Positions 35,068 to 48,081 are shown, counted from the first letter of the stretch. The stretch: DNA of 64,000 nt from Xylanibacter muris (GCF_013166605.1 NZ_JABKKF010000008.1:1-64000); one strand, 5' to 3'. Notes: generated by a model not told the origin, from the sequence alone. A program made the numbers and translations.

Positions 35068-38000
35068 TTAATCATTTACCACTACCTCAGAAGCATCTCC
35101 TGCATAGTCAAGCACATTCCTGCGGTTGGCCTGAATACGGTCATATTCTTCCTTTGAGCCGACAATAAGACGGTTCAGCTCACGCCTACCGGTACCGGCA
35201 GGGATGAGGTGTCCGCAGATTACATTCTCCTTCATACCTTCCAGTCTGTCAACCTTTCCACGTATGGCAGCCTCATTAAGCACCTTGGTTGTTTCCTGGA
35301 ATGACGCAGCAGACATGAAGCTCTTTGTCTGAAGGGCCGCACGAGTGATACCCTGAAGTATCTGGGTTGAAGTTGCGGCTATCGCATCACGAACCTGGAC
35401 AAGCTTGAGGTCGCGGCGCTTCAGAGTTGAATTCTCATCACGCAACTTACGTGCGGTAACAATCTGACCGGGCTTGAGATTCTCGCTATCACCGGCATCG
35501 GTAACAACCTTCTTGCCCCAAATACGGTCATTCTCCGCAGCAAAGTCAAGCTTGTCGACAATCTCCTGCTCAAGGAACGATGTGTCACCCGGATCGTTAA
35601 TCTGAACCTTACGCATCATCTGACGGACGATAATCTCGAAATGCTTGTCATTAATCTTAACTCCCTGCAGACGATAAACGTCCTGAACTTCATTCACTAT
35701 ATATTCCTGAACAGCGGTCGGACCCTTGATGGCAAGAATATCGGCCGGAGTTATGACACCATCCGACAGCGGAGTTCCCGCACGCACGGCATCATGCTCC
35801 TGAACAAGAATCTGCTTAGACAACGAAACAAGATACTTACGCTGCTCACCGGTCTTGGATGTCACGACAATCTCACGGTTTCCTCGCTTAACCTTACCAA
35901 GTGTCACCTCACCGTCGATTTCTGAAACCACTGCCGGATTGGAAGGATTACGTGCCTCAAAGAGTTCAGTAACACGCGGCAGACCTCCGGTGATGTCACC
36001 TGCCTTGCCGACAGCACGCGGGATTTTCACGAGAGTCTCACCGGTATTTACCTTCTGACCGTCCTCAACGACAACGTGACCACCCACAGGGAAGCTGTAA
36101 GTTCCTACTTTTTCTCCGTCTGCATTTATAACGTCACAGGTCGGAACCTTTGTCTTATCACGTGACTCGGTGATAATCTTTTCCGTAAGACCTGTTGTCT
36201 CATCAGTTTCAGCACGGTATGTCGTACCTTCGATTACATCATTGAACTTCAGCGTACCAGAATACTCCGTAACGATAACGGCATTGAACGGATCCCACTG
36301 CGCAATCTTATCGCCCTTTGAAACAATATCATTCTGCTTATGATAAAGCGAGGAACCGTAAGGCACATTCATCGTAGAAAGAACGATACCTGTATTAGGA
36401 TCAACAAAACGAACCTCGCCAAGACGGCTCACTACCATCTCACATTTTACACCATCCTCATCAAACGGCACTGTGCGTAGCTCCTCAAATTCCAGCCTAC
36501 TGTCATTCTTTGCAACAATAGTGGCATTGGCTGCGGCATTGGCCGCCACACCACCGGCATGGAACGTACGGAGAGTAAGCTGTGTTCCCGGCTCACCGAT
36601 AGCCTGTGCGGCAATCACACCTACAGCCTCACCCATCTGAACCATACGGCGGGTAGCAAGGTTACGCCCGTAACACTTCATACATACCCCATGACGGCTC
36701 TCACAAGTAAGCACAGAACGGATTTCCACACTTTCAATCGGAGATTCCTCTATTATCTTTGCAAGCGTTTCAGTAATCTCCTCACCTGCGGCAACAATCA
36801 GCTCATTTGTCTGAGAATGCACGATATCGTGAACAGACACACGTCCGATAATTCGCTCATAAAGCGTTGAAATGACTTCGTCACCGTTCTTCAACGCTGT
36901 ACATACAAGACCACGCAATGTACCACAGTCTTCTTCCGTGATAATGACATCATGGGAAACATCCACAAGACGACGTGTCAGATAACCGGCGTCAGCTGTC
37001 TTCATGGCGGTATCGGCAAGACCCTTACGGGCACCGTGAGTAGAAATAAAGTACTCAAGCACAGACATACCTTCCTTGAAGTTTGACAGAATCGGGTTCT
37101 CGATAATCTGCGCACCCTCGGCACCGGCTTTCTGCGGTTTTGCCATAAGTCCACGCATACCGGACAACTGACGAATCTGATCCTTAGAACCACGGGCACC
37201 GGAATCAAGCATCATAAATACGGCATTGAATCCCTGGTCGGCTTCGGTCATCTCTTTCATCAGGACATTGCCAAGGTCATTATTTACGTGAGTCCATGTA
37301 TCGATAACCTGATTGTAACGCTCTGTATCGGTGATGAATCCCATGTTATAGTTATCGGTGATCTGACGCACCTCCTCATTACCCTTGGCAATAAGATCTT
37401 CCTTAGCCTTTGGAATGATGATATCATCGAGGTTGAATGAAAGTCCTGCAAGATATGCCATGCGATAACCAAGATTCTTTATACCGTCAAGGAACTCGCA
37501 AGCTTCAGCAAAACCTACCGACTTGATTACATCCGCAATGATATCACGCAGACTCTTCTTGGATATTACGGTATTCACATATCCGACTTCTTCAGGAATG
37601 ATACCGTTGACTATCACACGACCAACAGAAGTCTCAACCATCCTGTCAACAAGATTTCCCTTGTCATCCAGGTCCTTTACAAGAACCTTCACCAAGGCAT
37701 GCAGATCGCATTTACCCTCGTTATGGGCAATTATAGCCTCTTCCGGACCATAGAATGTAAGCCCCTCTCCCTTAGCTCCCGGACGTATCTTGGTAATATA
37801 ATAGAGTCCGAGCACCATATCCTGAGAAGGCACAGTAATAGGAGCGCCATTAGCAGGATTGAGGATATTATGACTCTGAAGCATCAATATCTGCGCCTCG
37901 AGAACGGCCTCATTGCTCAAAGGAAGATGGACGGCCATCTGGTCACCGTCAAAGTCTGCATTGAACGCTGTACATGCCAACGGATGAAGCTGAATTGCCT

Positions 38001-39399
38001 TACCCTCTATAAGTTTCGGCTGGAATGCCTGAATACCAAGACGGTGAAGCGTAGGAGCACGGTTCAACAATACAGGATGTCCTTTCATCACATTCTCAAG
38101 AATATCCCAGATAACAGGCTCTCGCCTGTCTACAATTTTCTTCGCACTCTTAACTGTCTTGACAATGCCGCGCTCAATGAGCTTACGTATGATAAACGGT
38201 TTGTAAAGCTCCGCAGCCATCAGTTTAGGCAGACCACACTCACCCATCTTCAATTCCGGACCGACAACAATCACGGAACGGGCAGAATAGTCGACACGCT
38301 TACCGAGAAGATTCTGACGGAAACGTCCTGCCTTACCCTTCAGTGAATCAGAAAGAGATTTCAAAGGACGGTTGCTGTCGCTCTTTACGGCACTGCTCTT
38401 ACGGGAATTATCAAAAAGGCTGTCCACAGCTTCTTGCAGCATTCTCTTCTCGTTACGGAGAATCACTTCAGGAGCCTTGATTTCCATAAGCCTCTTCAGA
38501 CGGTTGTTACGTATGATAACACGACGATAAAGGTCATTGAGATCTGACGTTGCAAAACGTCCGCCATCAAGAGGAACCAAAGGACGCAATTCCGGTGGAA
38601 TCACAGGTATTATCTTTAAAATCATCCATTCCGGACGGTTTATATCCTTGCTGCCACGGAATGCCTCGACAACCTGAAGACGCTTCAATGCTTCATTCTT
38701 ACGCTGTACGGAAGAATCGCTGTTTGCACGGTCACGCAACTCATAAGAAAGAGAGTCCAAATCAAGACGGATAAGAAGCTCGTTGATAGCCTCCGCACCC
38801 ATCTTTGCAATGAACTTATTAGGGTCGCTGTCATCAAGATAGTCATTATTATTATTAAGCTGGTTCTCTATAATGTCATTGTATTCATCCTCAGAAAGCA
38901 AATCGTACATGTTCGAGCCCAAGGCATCATTGCCCTCTGCATCTTTACGGCCTGCCATAATACCGGGCTGGATTACCACATAACGCTCATAATAGATAAT
39001 CGCATCAAGCTTCTTGGTCGGGAGCCCCAACAGATATCCTATCTTATTAGGCAAAGAACGGAAATACCATATATGAGCCACAGGAACAACAAGTTCGATG
39101 TGTCCTGTACGCTCACGGCGCACTTTCTTTTCCGTCACTTCCACACCGCACCGGTCGCACACAATACCCTTATAACGTATACGCTTGTATTTTCCACACG
39201 CACACTCGTAGTCTTTTGTAGGACCGAATATGCGTTCGCAGAACAAACCGTCACGTTCCGGCTTATAAGTGCGGTAATTGATTGTTTCCGGTTTGGTCAC
39301 CTCACCAAAAGAACTTTCCAATATTTCTTCCGGAGAGGCCAGACCTATGGTAATCTTGGTAAAATTACTCTTTATCTTTGTATCTTTCTTGAAAGCCAT
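35068..39399 (-). CDS. rpoC: RNA polymerase subunit beta'
   Basis: 1443 residues. The zinc-binding N-terminus has [20 protein letters not shown] (CxCx..CxxC). The active-site loop [16 protein letters not shown] carries the three Mg-binding Asp, and the bridge/trigger region shows [13 protein letters not shown], then [18 protein letters not shown] and [25 protein letters not shown]. Length and domain order are typical for Bacteroidota. It lies 45 bases after rpoB and forms the catalytic core with it. Confidence 0.98.
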   Translation of the reverse strand: MAFKKDTKIKSNFTKITIGLASPEEILESSFGEVTKPETINYRTYKPERDGLFCERIFGPTKDYECACGKYKRIRYKGIVCDRCGVEVTEKKVRRERTGHIELVVPVAHIWYFRSLPNKIGYLLGLPTKKLDAIIYYERYVVIQPGIMAGRKDAEGNDALGSNMYDLLSEDEYNDIIENQLNNNNDYLDDSDPNKFIAKMGAEAINELLIRLDLDSLSYELRDRANSDSSVQRKNEALKRLQVVEAFRGSKDINRPEWMILKIIPVIPPELRPLVPLDGGRFATSDLNDLYRRVIIRNNRLKRLMEIKAPEVILRNEKRMLQEAVDSLFDNSRKSSAVKSDSNRPLKSLSDSLKGKAGRFRQNLLGKRVDYSARSVIVVGPELKMGECGLPKLMAAELYKPFIIRKLIERGIVKTVKSAKKIVDRREPVIWDILENVMKGHPVLLNRAPTLHRLGIQAFQPKLIEGKAIQLHPLACTAFNADFDGDQMAVHLPLSNEAVLEAQILMLQSHNILNPANGAPITVPSQDMVLGLYYITKIRPGAKGEGLTFYGPEEAIIAHNEGKCDLHALVKVLVKDLDDKGNLVDRMVETSVGRVIVNGIIPEEVGYVNTVISKKSLRDIIADVIKSVGFAEACEFLDGIKNLGYRMAYLAGLSFNLDDIIIPKAKEDLIAKGNEEVRQITDNYNMGFITDTERYNQVIDTWTHVNNDLGNVLMKEMTEADQGFNAVFMMLDSGARGSKDQIRQLSGMRGLMAKPQKAGAEGAQIIENPILSNFKEGMSVLEYFISTHGARKGLADTAMKTADAGYLTRRLVDVSHDVIITEEDCGTLRGLVCTALKNGDEVISTLYERIIGRVSVHDIVHSQTNELIVAAGEEITETLAKIIEESPIESVEIRSVLTCESRHGVCMKCYGRNLATRRMVQMGEAVGVIAAQAIGEPGTQLTLRTFHAGGVAANAAANATIVAKNDSRLEFEELRTVPFDEDGVKCEMVVSRLGEVRFVDPNTGIVLSTMNVPYGSSLYHKQNDIVSKGDKIAQWDPFNAVIVTEYSGTLKFNDVIEGTTYRAETDETTGLTEKIITESRDKTKVPTCDVINADGEKVGTYSFPVGGHVVVEDGQKVNTGETLVKIPRAVGKAGDITGGLPRVTELFEARNPSNPAVVSEIDGEVTLGKVKRGNREIVVTSKTGEQRKYLVSLSKQILVQEHDAVRAGTPLSDGVITPADILAIKGPTAVQEYIVNEVQDVYRLQGVKINDKHFEIIVRQMMRKVQINDPGDTSFLEQEIVDKLDFAAENDRIWGKKVVTDAGDSENLKPGQIVTARKLRDENSTLKRRDLKLVQVRDAIAATSTQILQGITRAALQTKSFMSAASFQETTKVLNEAAIRGKVDRLEGMKENVICGHLIPAGTGRRELNRLIVGSKEEYDRIQANRRNVLDYAGDASEVVVND

Positions 39400-39444
39400 A
39401 TTTACTTTTAATTGTATATTATATATGTAAAGAGTTTACTTTTA

Positions 39445-42400
39445 TTAGTCGAGTTTAACACTGAGTCCGAGTCCTTTCAACTCATGTAAGAGTACATTAA
39501 GCGACTCAGGAATACCAGGTGTAGGCATCGGCTCACCCTTGACAATTGCCTCGTAAGCCTTGCTGCGTCCTACCACATCATCGGACTTGACCGTAAGTAT
39601 CTCCTGAAGCACATGACTTGCACCGAATGCCTCAAGTGCCCAAACCTCCATTTCTCCGAAACGCTGGCCGCCAAACTGCGCCTTACCTCCAAGAGGCTGC
39701 TGCGTAATGAGAGAGTACGGGCCGATAGAACGTGCATGCATCTTATCCTCGACCATGTGTCCCAATTTGAGGAAGTAAGTAATACCTACCGTTGCAGGCT
39801 GGTCAAAACGCTCTCCGGTCTCTCCATCATAAAGGTGAGTAGAACAAAGATGCGGCAAACCGGCCTTGTCTGTCCACTCTGCCAAGTCGTCGAGTTTCGC
39901 TCCGTCAAAGATTGGAGTGGCAAATTTAACTCCAAGACGCTTACCTGCAGCACCAAGAATAGCCTCGAATATCTGTCCGAGATTCATACGCGAAGGAACA
40001 CCCAGAGGGTTCAATACCAAATCGACTGGACGGCCGTCTGCAAGGAACGGCATGTCTTCCTGACGGACGACCCTTGAAACGATACCTTTATTTCCGTGAC
40101 GACCGGCAAGCTTATCACCTACACCTATCTTACGCTTCTTTGCAACATACACTTTTGCCATCTGCAGAATACCGGAAGGAAGCTCGTCACCGATGGTGAT
40201 AGCAAACTTCTTACGCTTCATCTCTGCATCAAGCAGCTTATATTTCTTCATGAAGTTGATAATCAACTTCGCTATAAGGTCGTTTGTATGCTCATCATCC
40301 GTCCACTGGCTTATCTGTATATCACCATATTCAAGATTCTTCAGGTTTGTCATTGTGAACTTGCTGCCGCGGGTAATGATTTCCGCACCGGTGTAATCCT
40401 TGACACCTTGTGAAACCTTGTCCTCTGTAAGAGTAAGCAGCTTGTCAATGAGAATATCTTTAAGATCTTCAACCTTTACCTCATATTCTTCATCGATTTT
40501 TGCAAGGATGGCCTTGTCCTGCTGTTTTGTCTGACGTGTCTTGATAGCACGTGCAAACAGTTTTTTATCTATTACGACACCGGTAAGTGAAGGATTTGCC
40601 TTAAGTGAAGAATCCTTGACGTCTCCGGCCTTATCACCGAAGATTGCCCTGAGAAGTTTTTCCTCCGGAGAAGGATCGCTCTCACCTTTAGGGGAAATCT
40701 TTCCGATCAGAATGTCACCTGGCTCGACACGCGCACCTACACGTATGATACCGTTGTCATCAAGGTCCTTTGTCGCCTCCTCGCTTACATTCGGAATATC
40801 ACTCGTAAACTCTTCCATTCCACGCTTTGTCTCACGCACGTCAAGAGAATACTCATCCACATGAACTGAAGTAAGAACGTCTTCACGAACAATACGCTCA
40901 TTAAGTACAATGGCATCCTCATAGTTATAACCCTTCCATGGCATATATGCCACAAGCAAGTTACGTCCCAAAGCAAGCTCTCCATTCTCGGTTGCATAGC
41001 CTTCAGTGAGAATATCTCCCTTCTTCACACGCTGTCCCTTATTGCAAATGGGACGGAGGTCGATGGTCATATTCTGGTTCGTACGACGGAATTTAGGTAT
41101 GCAATACTCTTTCAATGCCGGTTCAAAACTTACAAACTCTTCATCCTCCGTACGGTCATAAAGAATACGGATTGTCGTAGCATCAACATATTCCACGACA
41201 CCCTCTCCCTCGGCCGTAATCATCGTGCGCGAGTTCTCACAAACTTGCTTCTCAATACCTGTACCGACAATCGGAGCCTCATTATGAAGCAAAGGAACGG
41301 CTTGACGCATCATGTTAGATCCCATCAACGCACGGTGAGCATCATCATGCTCCAAGAACGGGATAAGCGAGGCCGCTATAGATGCTATCTGTTGAGGAGA
41401 TACATCCATAAGGTCTACCTGCTCCGGCGGAACGACAGGGAAATCGGCATCCTGACGACATTTGACAACAGAACGGATGAATGTTCCGTCATCATTCAAA
41501 GGAGCATTGCCCTGACCTATTATGTGGTCTTCCTCTTCCTCTGCAGTAAGATATACAATATCCTCATTCTTCAGGTTGGCCACGCCATTCTCAACCTTAC
41601 GGTATGGTGTCTGGATAAATCCAAGCTCATTAATCTTAGCATATACACACAAAGAAGAAATAAGTCCGATATTAGGACCTTCAGGACTTTCAATAGGACA
41701 CAGACGGCCGTAATGGGTATAATGCACGTCACGCACCTCAAAGCCAGCACGCTCACGTGAAAGACCTCCAGGACCCAAAGCCGAAAGACGGCGCTTATGT
41801 GTGACTTCAGCCAACGGGTTGGTCTGATCCATGAACTGTGACAACGGATTCGTTCCGAAGAAAGAGTTGATAACGCTGGAAATAGTTTTTGCATTTATCA
41901 GGTCCGTAGGTGTAAACACCTCATTGTCACGAACATTCATACGTTCGCGAATAGTACGGCTCATACGCGCCAAGCCTATCGAGAACTGATTGCTGAGCTG
42001 CTCACCTACAGTACGCACACGCCTGTTGGACAGGTGGTCGATATCGTCAACCGTAGCTTTCGAGTTAATCAACTGTATAAGATACTTGATAATCTCAATT
42101 ATGTCTTCTTTTGTGAGCACCCTGATGTCCATATCAGTGTCAAGACCCAACTTCTTATTTATACGATAACGGCCTACATCGCCCAAATCGTAACGCTTAT
42201 CGGAGAAGAACAGATTCTGAATAACCTCACGTGCACTCGCATCATCAGCAGGATCCGCATTACGCAACTGCCTGTAAATGTAAAGGACAGCCTCTTTCTC
42301 CGAATTGCTCTGGTCTTTCTGCAGAGTATTGAATATGATTGAAAACTCCTGGGCAACAGACTCGTTTTTATGAACAAGAATTGTCTGGGCACCGCTCTCA

Positions 42401-43257
42401 AGGATTTCCTCCATATTATCTTCTGTAATCTCTGTCTCGCGTTCCATAATGACCTCATTACGCTCGATAGAAACCACCTCACCGGTATCCTCATCAACAA
42501 AATCCTCATTCCAACTCTTCAGCACACGTGCCGCGAGCTTGCTTCCAATGGCTTTCCTGAGATTTGTCTTATTTACCTTCAACTCCTCAGCCAAATCAAA
42601 AATCTGCAGGATATCCTTATCCGTCTCATATCCTATGGCACGAAGAAGAGTCGTAACAGGTAACTTCTTTTTACGGTCGATATACGCATACATCACATTA
42701 TTGATGTCTGTGGCAAACTCTATCCATGAGCCCTTAAACGGAATGATGCGCGCAGAATAAAGAAGAGTTCCGTTAGCATGTGTGCTCTGACCGAAAAAGA
42801 CACCCGGTGAACGATGCAACTGTGATACGACAACACGCTCTGCACCATTAATGACGAAAGTACCGTTGGTCGTCATGTATGGAATCGGGCCAAGGAACAC
42901 ATCCTGAATCACTGTTCCAAAATCCTCATGATCCGGATCCGTGCAATACAGTTTAAGTTTGGCCTTAAGAGGTACGCTATATGTAAGTCCACGCTCAAGA
43001 CATTCGTCAATAGAATAACGCGGAGGATCAATATAGTAATCCAAGAACTCAAGAACAAAATTATTACGCGTATCGGTGATAGGGAAATTCTCAGCAAAAA
43101 CCTTATACAAACCGTCATTCTTGCGTTCTTCAGGTGGGGTGTCTAACTGTAAAAAGTCCTTGAAAGACTTTAATTGCACATCCAGGAAATCCGGAAACGG
43201 CATCGGATTCTTGACGCTGCCAAAGTATACTCTGTTATCAACTAATTTTGAAGCCAT
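39445..43257 (-). CDS. rpoB: RNA polymerase subunit beta
   Basis: 1270 residues. The N-terminal lobe has [21 protein letters not shown], the rifampicin region has [34 protein letters not shown] with wild-type-like residues, and the C-terminal part has [16 protein letters not shown] and [20 protein letters not shown]. It binds NTPs and nascent RNA together with beta'. It is preceded by a strong attenuator-like hairpin after rplL. Confidence 0.98.
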   Translation of the reverse strand: MASKLVDNRVYFGSVKNPMPFPDFLDVQLKSFKDFLQLDTPPEERKNDGLYKVFAENFPITDTRNNFVLEFLDYYIDPPRYSIDECLERGLTYSVPLKAKLKLYCTDPDHEDFGTVIQDVFLGPIPYMTTNGTFVINGAERVVVSQLHRSPGVFFGQSTHANGTLLYSARIIPFKGSWIEFATDINNVMYAYIDRKKKLPVTTLLRAIGYETDKDILQIFDLAEELKVNKTNLRKAIGSKLAARVLKSWNEDFVDEDTGEVVSIERNEVIMERETEITEDNMEEILESGAQTILVHKNESVAQEFSIIFNTLQKDQSNSEKEAVLYIYRQLRNADPADDASAREVIQNLFFSDKRYDLGDVGRYRINKKLGLDTDMDIRVLTKEDIIEIIKYLIQLINSKATVDDIDHLSNRRVRTVGEQLSNQFSIGLARMSRTIRERMNVRDNEVFTPTDLINAKTISSVINSFFGTNPLSQFMDQTNPLAEVTHKRRLSALGPGGLSRERAGFEVRDVHYTHYGRLCPIESPEGPNIGLISSLCVYAKINELGFIQTPYRKVENGVANLKNEDIVYLTAEEEEDHIIGQGNAPLNDDGTFIRSVVKCRQDADFPVVPPEQVDLMDVSPQQIASIAASLIPFLEHDDAHRALMGSNMMRQAVPLLHNEAPIVGTGIEKQVCENSRTMITAEGEGVVEYVDATTIRILYDRTEDEEFVSFEPALKEYCIPKFRRTNQNMTIDLRPICNKGQRVKKGDILTEGYATENGELALGRNLLVAYMPWKGYNYEDAIVLNERIVREDVLTSVHVDEYSLDVRETKRGMEEFTSDIPNVSEEATKDLDDNGIIRVGARVEPGDILIGKISPKGESDPSPEEKLLRAIFGDKAGDVKDSSLKANPSLTGVVIDKKLFARAIKTRQTKQQDKAILAKIDEEYEVKVEDLKDILIDKLLTLTEDKVSQGVKDYTGAEIITRGSKFTMTNLKNLEYGDIQISQWTDDEHTNDLIAKLIINFMKKYKLLDAEMKRKKFAITIGDELPSGILQMAKVYVAKKRKIGVGDKLAGRHGNKGIVSRVVRQEDMPFLADGRPVDLVLNPLGVPSRMNLGQIFEAILGAAGKRLGVKFATPIFDGAKLDDLAEWTDKAGLPHLCSTHLYDGETGERFDQPATVGITYFLKLGHMVEDKMHARSIGPYSLITQQPLGGKAQFGGQRFGEMEVWALEAFGASHVLQEILTVKSDDVVGRSKAYEAIVKGEPMPTPGIPESLNVLLHELKGLGLSVKLD

Positions 43258-43325
43258 AAAAAATGATTATCTTTTGGGACAAATAAGTCCTATTTTGCAA
43301 AACGGGCCTATAAAAGACACAAAAA

Positions 43326-43358
43326 GGTTAAGAACCTCCTACTTAGAGGTTCTTAACC
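43326..43358 (-). terminator. Attenuator or terminator hairpin between rplL and rpoB
   Basis: Perfect 13-bp stem GGTTAAGAACCTC (43326-43338) with GAGGTTCTTAACC (43346-43358) and a 7-base loop, followed on the minus strand by TTTTTGTGTC. It lies in the 125-base gap between rplL and rpoB. Partial termination here, as in E. coli, would lower rpoBC expression relative to L7/L12. Confidence 0.8.
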
Positions 43359-43382
43359 ATATACTATTTTCAGTATGCTTTA

Positions 43383-43763
43383 TTACTTAAGCTCAACTAC
43401 GGCACCAGCAGCCTCGATAGTCTTCTTCAAGTTCTCAGCCTCGTCCTTAGAAAGACCTTCCTTCAAAGTAGAAGGAGCACCGTCAACAAGGTCCTTAGCC
43501 TCTTTCAAACCAAGACCACAAGCCTCTTTAACTGCCTTTACAACCTGCAATTTAGCAGCACCGGCCTCTTTCAAAACTACGTCGAAAGATGTCTTCTCCT
43601 CTGCCTCGGCAGCAGCGCCACCAGCAGCAGGACCAGCAGCAACAGCAACAGCTGCAGCAGCGGGCTCAATTCCATACTCGTCCTTCAGGACTGTTGCCAA
43701 CTCGTTTACTTCCTTAACTGTAAGATTTACTAATTCTTCAGCAATAGCTTTAATATCTGCCAT
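43383..43763 (-). CDS. rplL: 50S ribosomal protein L7/L12
   Basis: 126 residues: [23 protein letters not shown], a hinge rich in Ala/Gly, and the C-terminal domain [36 protein letters not shown], which recruits translation factors. Present in multiple copies on the stalk through L10. Confidence 0.98.
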   Translation of the reverse strand: MADIKAIAEELVNLTVKEVNELATVLKDEYGIEPAAAAVAVAAGPAAGGAAAEAEEKTSFDVVLKEAGAAKLQVVKAVKEACGLGLKEAKDLVDGAPSTLKEGLSKDEAENLKKTIEAAGAVVELK

Positions 43764-43829
43764 TTTTATTATTATTTTATTGTTTTTTAATGTTGAATTT
43801 AATGACTTTATATAAAGGCCGTAAGCCTA

Positions 43830-44348
43830 TTATTCAGGACGCTCGCCTAAAGTCTTCAGCACACCATGTATAGTGTTCGCTCCTGACTGGAGAGCAGAGA
43901 CAACATTCTTTGCAGGCGACTGCAGCAATGCCACAACATCTGCAATAAGTTCGTTCTTGCTCTTTAGAGAAGCCAACTCCTCAAGTTTATCAGCTCCGAC
44001 AAAGAAACTTTCCTCTGCGTATGCAGCTTTCAATGCCGGAATACCCTCTTTTGTATATTCCTTAAGCAGTTTGGCAGGTACATTAGCCGTATTTGTAAAC
44101 ATAACAGCCGTTGAACCTTTCAAGCAATCATAAAGTGGTTCATAATTGATTTCCGAAGCCTCCAATGCTCTATGAAGAAGGGTATTCTTTACAACAAGAA
44201 GCTTAATCTCTTTTTTGAAACACTTTGCACGGAGAGCACTGGTCTTCTCTGCATTCAATCCGGTAAGGTCTACCAGATAGAAATGAGGATATTGCTTCAG
44301 TTTCTCACCTAACTCTACGATAATAGTATCTTTTAATTCCTTTTTCAT
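43830..44348 (-). CDS. rplJ: 50S ribosomal protein L10
   Basis: 172 residues. N-terminal MKKELKDTIIVELGEKLKQYPHFYLVDLTGLNAEKTSALR binds 23S rRNA; the C-terminal helix carries the L7/L12 binding site. It commonly represses rplJL by binding the leader; the 20-base gap after rplA leaves little room for a separate leader here. Confidence 0.97.
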   Translation of the reverse strand: MKKELKDTIIVELGEKLKQYPHFYLVDLTGLNAEKTSALRAKCFKKEIKLLVVKNTLLHRALEASEINYEPLYDCLKGSTAVMFTNTANVPAKLLKEYTKEGIPALKAAYAEESFFVGADKLEELASLKSKNELIADVVALLQSPAKNVVSALQSGANTIHGVLKTLGERPE

Positions 44349-44368
44349 TTTACTAAACTTTTAACGAG

Positions 44369-45061
44369 TTATTCAACTGATTTAGGATCTACCTTGATAC
44401 CCTTACTCATAGTGCTTGAAATAAAGATACTCTTTATATAAGTACCCTTAGCGGCAGCAGGCTTCAATTTTATAACGGTCTGTATAAACTCTTTCGCATT
44501 CTGACATATCTGCTCCGGAGTGAAACTTACCTTTCCAATGGAAGCATGTACGATACCGGCCTTGTCTACTTTAAAGTCTATCTTACCCTGCTTTACTTCC
44601 TTAACAGCCTTGGCAACATCCATAGTCACAGTACCGCTCTTAGGATTAGGCATCAATCCACGAGGACCGAGAACACGTCCGAGAGGTCCGATTTTGCCCA
44701 TGCATGACGGCATTGTGATGATGACATCAATATCTGTCCAACCGCCTTTTATTTTCTCGATATATTCATCAAGACCAACATAGTCGGCACCTGCTTCTTT
44801 TGCAGCAGCTTCTGCGTCCGGTGTACAGAGACACAATACTCGCGTAACCTTACCTGTTCCGTTTGGCAGTGAAACAACGCCACGAACCATCTGATTAGCT
44901 TTACGCGGGTCAACGCCCAAGCGTACATCGATATCAAGTGAAGCATCAAACTTAGTTGTGGTAATTTCCTTTACCAATTCTGCTGCTTCATTCAAAGAGT
45001 ATGCTTTCCCTGCTTCAACCTTATCAGCTACCAACTTTTGATTTTTTGTCAGTTTACTCAT
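44369..45061 (-). CDS. rplA: 50S ribosomal protein L1
   Basis: 230 residues with [25 protein letters not shown] sequence (read [20 protein letters not shown]), [21 protein letters not shown] and [13 protein letters not shown]1 moves with the E-site tRNA and often represses the rplKA mRNA. Confidence 0.98.
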   Translation of the reverse strand: MSKLTKNQKLVADKVEAGKAYSLNEAAELVKEITTTKFDASLDIDVRLGVDPRKANQMVRGVVSLPNGTGKVTRVLCLCTPDAEAAAKEAGADYVGLDEYIEKIKGGWTDIDVIITMPSCMGKIGPLGRVLGPRGLMPNPKSGTVTMDVAKAVKEVKQGKIDFKVDKAGIVHASIGKVSFTPEQICQNAKEFIQTVIKLKPAAAKGTYIKSIFISSTMSKGIKVDPKSVE

Positions 45062-45082
45062 TTTCGTAATTGAAGTTATTAA

Positions 45083-45523
45083 TTATTTACCAGGGAATTC
45101 CCCATTTACAGTGATACCCATACTTCTTGCCGTTCCTGCAATCAGCTTCATTGCCGACTCTACAGTAAAGCAATTCAAGTCGTTCATCTTATCTTCCGCA
45201 ATAGCTCTAACCTGCTCCCAAGTTACAGAAGCGACTTTATTACGGTTAGGCTGCGCTGAACCACTTTTAATCTTTGCCGCTTCCTTCAGCTGTACTGCTG
45301 CAGGAGGAGTCTTGATTATAAAGCTGAATGACTTATCGGTGTAGTAGGTGATAACAACAGGAAGAATCTTACCTGCCTTATCTTGGGTTCTGGCGTTGAA
45401 CTCCTTGCAGAATCCCATAATGTTTATACCTTTAGAACCAAGTGCAGGTCCTACTGGAGGTGAAGGATTCGCAGCGCCACCTTTAATCTGTAATTTGATT
45501 AATCCAGCAACTTCTTTAGCCAT
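45083..45523 (-). CDS. rplK: 50S ribosomal protein L11
   Basis: 146 residues: [36 protein letters not shown] with the conserved proline pair, and the C-terminal RNA-binding domain ending [19 protein letters not shown]11 lies at the GTPase-associated centre. Confidence 0.98.
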   Translation of the reverse strand: MAKEVAGLIKLQIKGGAANPSPPVGPALGSKGINIMGFCKEFNARTQDKAGKILPVVITYYTDKSFSFIIKTPPAAVQLKEAAKIKSGSAQPNRNKVASVTWEQVRAIAEDKMNDLNCFTVESAMKLIAGTARSMGITVNGEFPGK

Positions 45524-45607
45524 TTCTTTATTAATAATTAATTAATTGCGTATAAGCCGGAAACATCCGACCTTAAAAAAGAACAACCATACCGTAACAA
45601 AATATGC

Positions 45608-46153
45608 CTATTCTTTTTCAACTTGCATAAAACCAAGTTCCAACGGAGTTTTACGTCCGAAAATCTTAACCATAACCTTCAGCTTACGCTTTTCAGCATT
45701 CACCTCTTCGATGACACCGCTAAAGCCGCTAAAAGGTCCTTCCGTAACCTTTACCGTTTCATCCACACTGTAGGGAACATTTACCTCAATATTCTCCACA
45801 GCCGTTTCTTCGGCATTACCCAGGATACGGTTTACATCAGCCTGTTTAACCGGAGTAGGATTATCCAAACCGCCCAAGAATCCCAACACATTAGGCATAA
45901 AACGCAACGTATGCGCGACTTCACCTTGGAGATTCGCCTCTACGAGCACATAACCCGGAAGAAACAATTTCTCTTTGATTACGCGTTTTCCGTTGCGGAG
46001 CATAGCATACTTTTCAGTAGGCAAAAGAACCTGCCCGACGTTAGCAGAAAGCACAGGATCGTGCTTTATTGCTGCATCAAGATATTCCTTAACCTTTGCT
46101 TCCTTTCCACTAACGGCACGCAATACATACCATTTCATTCCTGATTGAGACAT
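45608..46153 (-). CDS. nusG: Transcription elongation factor NusG
   Basis: 181 residues. The NGN domain starts KWYVLRAVSGKEAKVKEYLD and includes FLPGYVLVEANLQ; the C-terminal KOW domain has VTEGPFSGFSGVIEEVNAEKRKLKVMV. NusG binds RNA polymerase and couples to S10. The secE-nusG-rplK order is conserved. Confidence 0.97.
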   Translation of the reverse strand: MSQSGMKWYVLRAVSGKEAKVKEYLDAAIKHDPVLSANVGQVLLPTEKYAMLRNGKRVIKEKLFLPGYVLVEANLQGEVAHTLRFMPNVLGFLGGLDNPTPVKQADVNRILGNAEETAVENIEVNVPYSVDETVKVTEGPFSGFSGVIEEVNAEKRKLKVMVKIFGRKTPLELGFMQVEKE

Positions 46154-46170
46154 TTTAAAACTAAAAGCGA

Positions 46171-46362
46171 TTAATTAGGATATATAGAACTCATAACAAA
46201 CTTGAAAACCAAATCCATTACCCACACAACCAATGCAATGATAAGGGAAGCAGATAAAACAACCACTGCACTCTGTGTAAGTTCGGCACGGGCTGGCCAA
46301 GTGGTATTATGCGCAAGTTCATCGTAACATGTCTTGCAATAGTTTATGAATTTCTTAAACAT
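46171..46362 (-). CDS. secE: Protein translocase subunit SecE
   Basis: 63 residues from ATG 46362 (MFKKFINYCKTCYDELAHN). Upstream frame runs into the tRNA gene and is not used. An amphipathic helix with the motif NTTWPARAEL (the TWPSR-like signature) is followed by one transmembrane segment (SAVVVLSASLIIALVVWVMD). It clamps SecY. Confidence 0.95.
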   Translation of the reverse strand: MFKKFINYCKTCYDELAHNTTWPARAELTQSAVVVLSASLIIALVVWVMDLVFKFVMSSIYPN

Positions 46363-46377
46363 ACGTTTCTTTTTTAG

Positions 46378-46450
46378 CACGGGATGAGAGGCTCGAACTC
46401 CCGACACCTGGTTTTGGAGACCAGTGCTCTACCAACTGAGCTAATCCCGT
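46378..46450 (-). tRNA. tRNA-Trp (anticodon CCA)
   Basis: 73 bases. The acceptor stem pairs ACGGGAT with ATCCCGT, discriminator G; D arm GCTCAGTTGGTAGAGC; anticodon stem CTGGT/ACCAG with loop CTCCAAA, anticodon CCA; T arm with GTTCGAG. No 3' CCA is encoded. It lies between tuf and secE. Confidence 0.96.
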
Positions 46451-46502
46451 AAAAGAGGTTCCCGGTATTAGCGGGAACCATCCATATTTATCTCGATTAA
46501 TA

Positions 46503-47690
46503 TTAATCTTCGATGATTTCTGTAATCTGACCTGCACCAACTGTACGTCCACCTTCACGGATAGCGAAACGAAGACCTACGTTCAGAGCAACAGCGTAGA
46601 TAAGCTCAACAGTGATTGTTACGTTATCACCAGGCATTACCATTTCTACACCCTCCGGCAGAGTGATTTCACCTGTACAGTCCATAGTACGGAGATAGAA
46701 CTGAGGACGATACTTGTTACCGAACGGAGTATGACGACCACCCTCTTCTTTCTTCAGTACATAAATCTGAGCCTTGAACTTCTTGAACGGCTTAATCTGA
46801 CCCGGATGGCAAAGAACCATACCACGCTTGATTTCTGCCTTATCGATACCACGGAGCAACAGACCTACGTTATCACCGGCCTGACCTTCGTCAAGAAGCT
46901 TGCGGAACATTTCAACACCTGTTACGACAGACTTCTTATCCTCGCCAAGACCGAGAAGCTCAACCTCGTCACCTACATGAATAACACCAGTTTCGATACG
47001 ACCAGTAGCAACAGTACCACGACCAGTGATTGAGAACACGTCCTCAACAGGCATCAAGAAAGGCTTATCTGTATCACGCGGAGGCAGTGGAATCCACTCG
47101 TCTACCTGTGCCATAAGCTCCATTACTTTCTCCTCCCACTTTGCGACACCGTTAAGTGCGCCAAGAGCAGAACCGCGAATGATAGGAGTATTGTCGCCAT
47201 CATACTCGTACTGATCAAGAAGCTCACGCATTTCCATCTCTACGAGTTCGAGCATTTCCTCATCCTCAACCATATCGCACTTGTTCAGGAACACAACCAG
47301 TTTCGGAACGTTTACCTGACGAGCGAGCAACACGTGCTCACGTGTCTGAGGCATAGGACCATCAGTTGCGGCAACAACGATAATAGCGCCATCCATCTGA
47401 GCAGCACCGGTAACCATGTTCTTTACATAGTCAGCGTGTCCCGGGCAGTCAACGTGAGCATAGTGACGGTTAGCTGTCTCATACTCTACGTGAGAAGTAT
47501 TGATAGTGATACCGCGCTCTTTTTCCTCAGGAGCATTATCAATCTGATCGAAAGACTTAACCTCAGAAAGACCGTTCTTTGCCAAAACAGTTGTGATAGC
47601 AGCAGTCAAAGTAGTCTTACCGTGGTCAACGTGACCAATGGTTCCGATATTTACGTGCGGTTTGGTACGCACAAAACTTTCTTTAGCCAT
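46503..47690 (-). CDS. tuf: Elongation factor Tu
   Basis: 395 residues. G1 [14 protein letters not shown] (about 19-32), G2 [13 protein letters not shown]3 [12 protein letters not shown] (about 81-92), G4 NKCDMVED and G5 SALGA are all intact; domain III ends [14 protein letters not shown]. It delivers aminoacyl-tRNA to the ribosome. Only this copy is in the window; it is embedded in a tRNA cluster as in many bacteria. Confidence 0.98.
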   Translation of the reverse strand: MAKESFVRTKPHVNIGTIGHVDHGKTTLTAAITTVLAKNGLSEVKSFDQIDNAPEEKERGITINTSHVEYETANRHYAHVDCPGHADYVKNMVTGAAQMDGAIIVVAATDGPMPQTREHVLLARQVNVPKLVVFLNKCDMVEDEEMLELVEMEMRELLDQYEYDGDNTPIIRGSALGALNGVAKWEEKVMELMAQVDEWIPLPPRDTDKPFLMPVEDVFSITGRGTVATGRIETGVIHVGDEVELLGLGEDKKSVVTGVEMFRKLLDEGQAGDNVGLLLRGIDKAEIKRGMVLCHPGQIKPFKKFKAQIYVLKKEEGGRHTPFGNKYRPQFYLRTMDCTGEITLPEGVEMVMPGDNVTITVELIYAVALNVGLRFAIREGGRTVGAGQITEIIED

Positions 47691-47740
47691 AGCTTTATTG
47701 TTTATTTATTTTAATGAATAATCTGATTAAATAGTTTTAG

Positions 47741-47812
<72 letters not shown>

Positions 47813-47820
47813 AAGGTTAG

Positions 47821-47893
47821 AGCGGAAAACGGGGCTCAAACCCGCGACCCCCAGCTTGGAAGGCTAGTGCTCTATCAACTGAGCTATTTCCGC
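47821..47893 (-). tRNA. tRNA-Gly (anticodon TCC)
   Basis: 73 bases. Acceptor GCGGAAA/TTTCCGC with discriminator T; D arm GCTCAGTTGATAGAGC; anticodon loop CTTCCAA, anticodon TCC. No encoded CCA. Confidence 0.95.
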
Positions 47894-47908
47894 AAAATCC
47901 TTGTAGTG

Positions 47909-47990
47909 TGGGTGGTGATGGATTCGAACCACCGAAGGCATCGCCAGCAGATTTACAGTCTGCCCCATTTGGCCACTCTGGTAACCACCC
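47909..47990 (-). tRNA. tRNA-Tyr (anticodon GTA)
   Basis: 82 bases with a long variable arm (class II). Acceptor GGGTGGT/ACCACCC, discriminator A; anticodon stem around loop CTGTAAA, anticodon GTA; T arm with GGTTCGAATCC. No encoded CCA. Confidence 0.95.
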
Positions 47991-48007
47991 TGTTTTAACT
48001 CTTCTTG

Positions 48008-48081
48008 AGCCTCTTGTCGGATTCGAACCAACGACCCCGAGATTACAAATCACGTGCTCTGGCCAACTGAGCTAAAGAGGC
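48008..48081 (-). tRNA. tRNA-Thr (anticodon TGT)
   Basis: 74 bases. Acceptor GCCTCTT/AAGAGGC, discriminator T; anticodon stem CGTGA/TCTCG with loop TTTGTAA, anticodon TGT; T arm GTTCGAATC. First RNA of the tRNA-tuf transcript. Confidence 0.95.
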
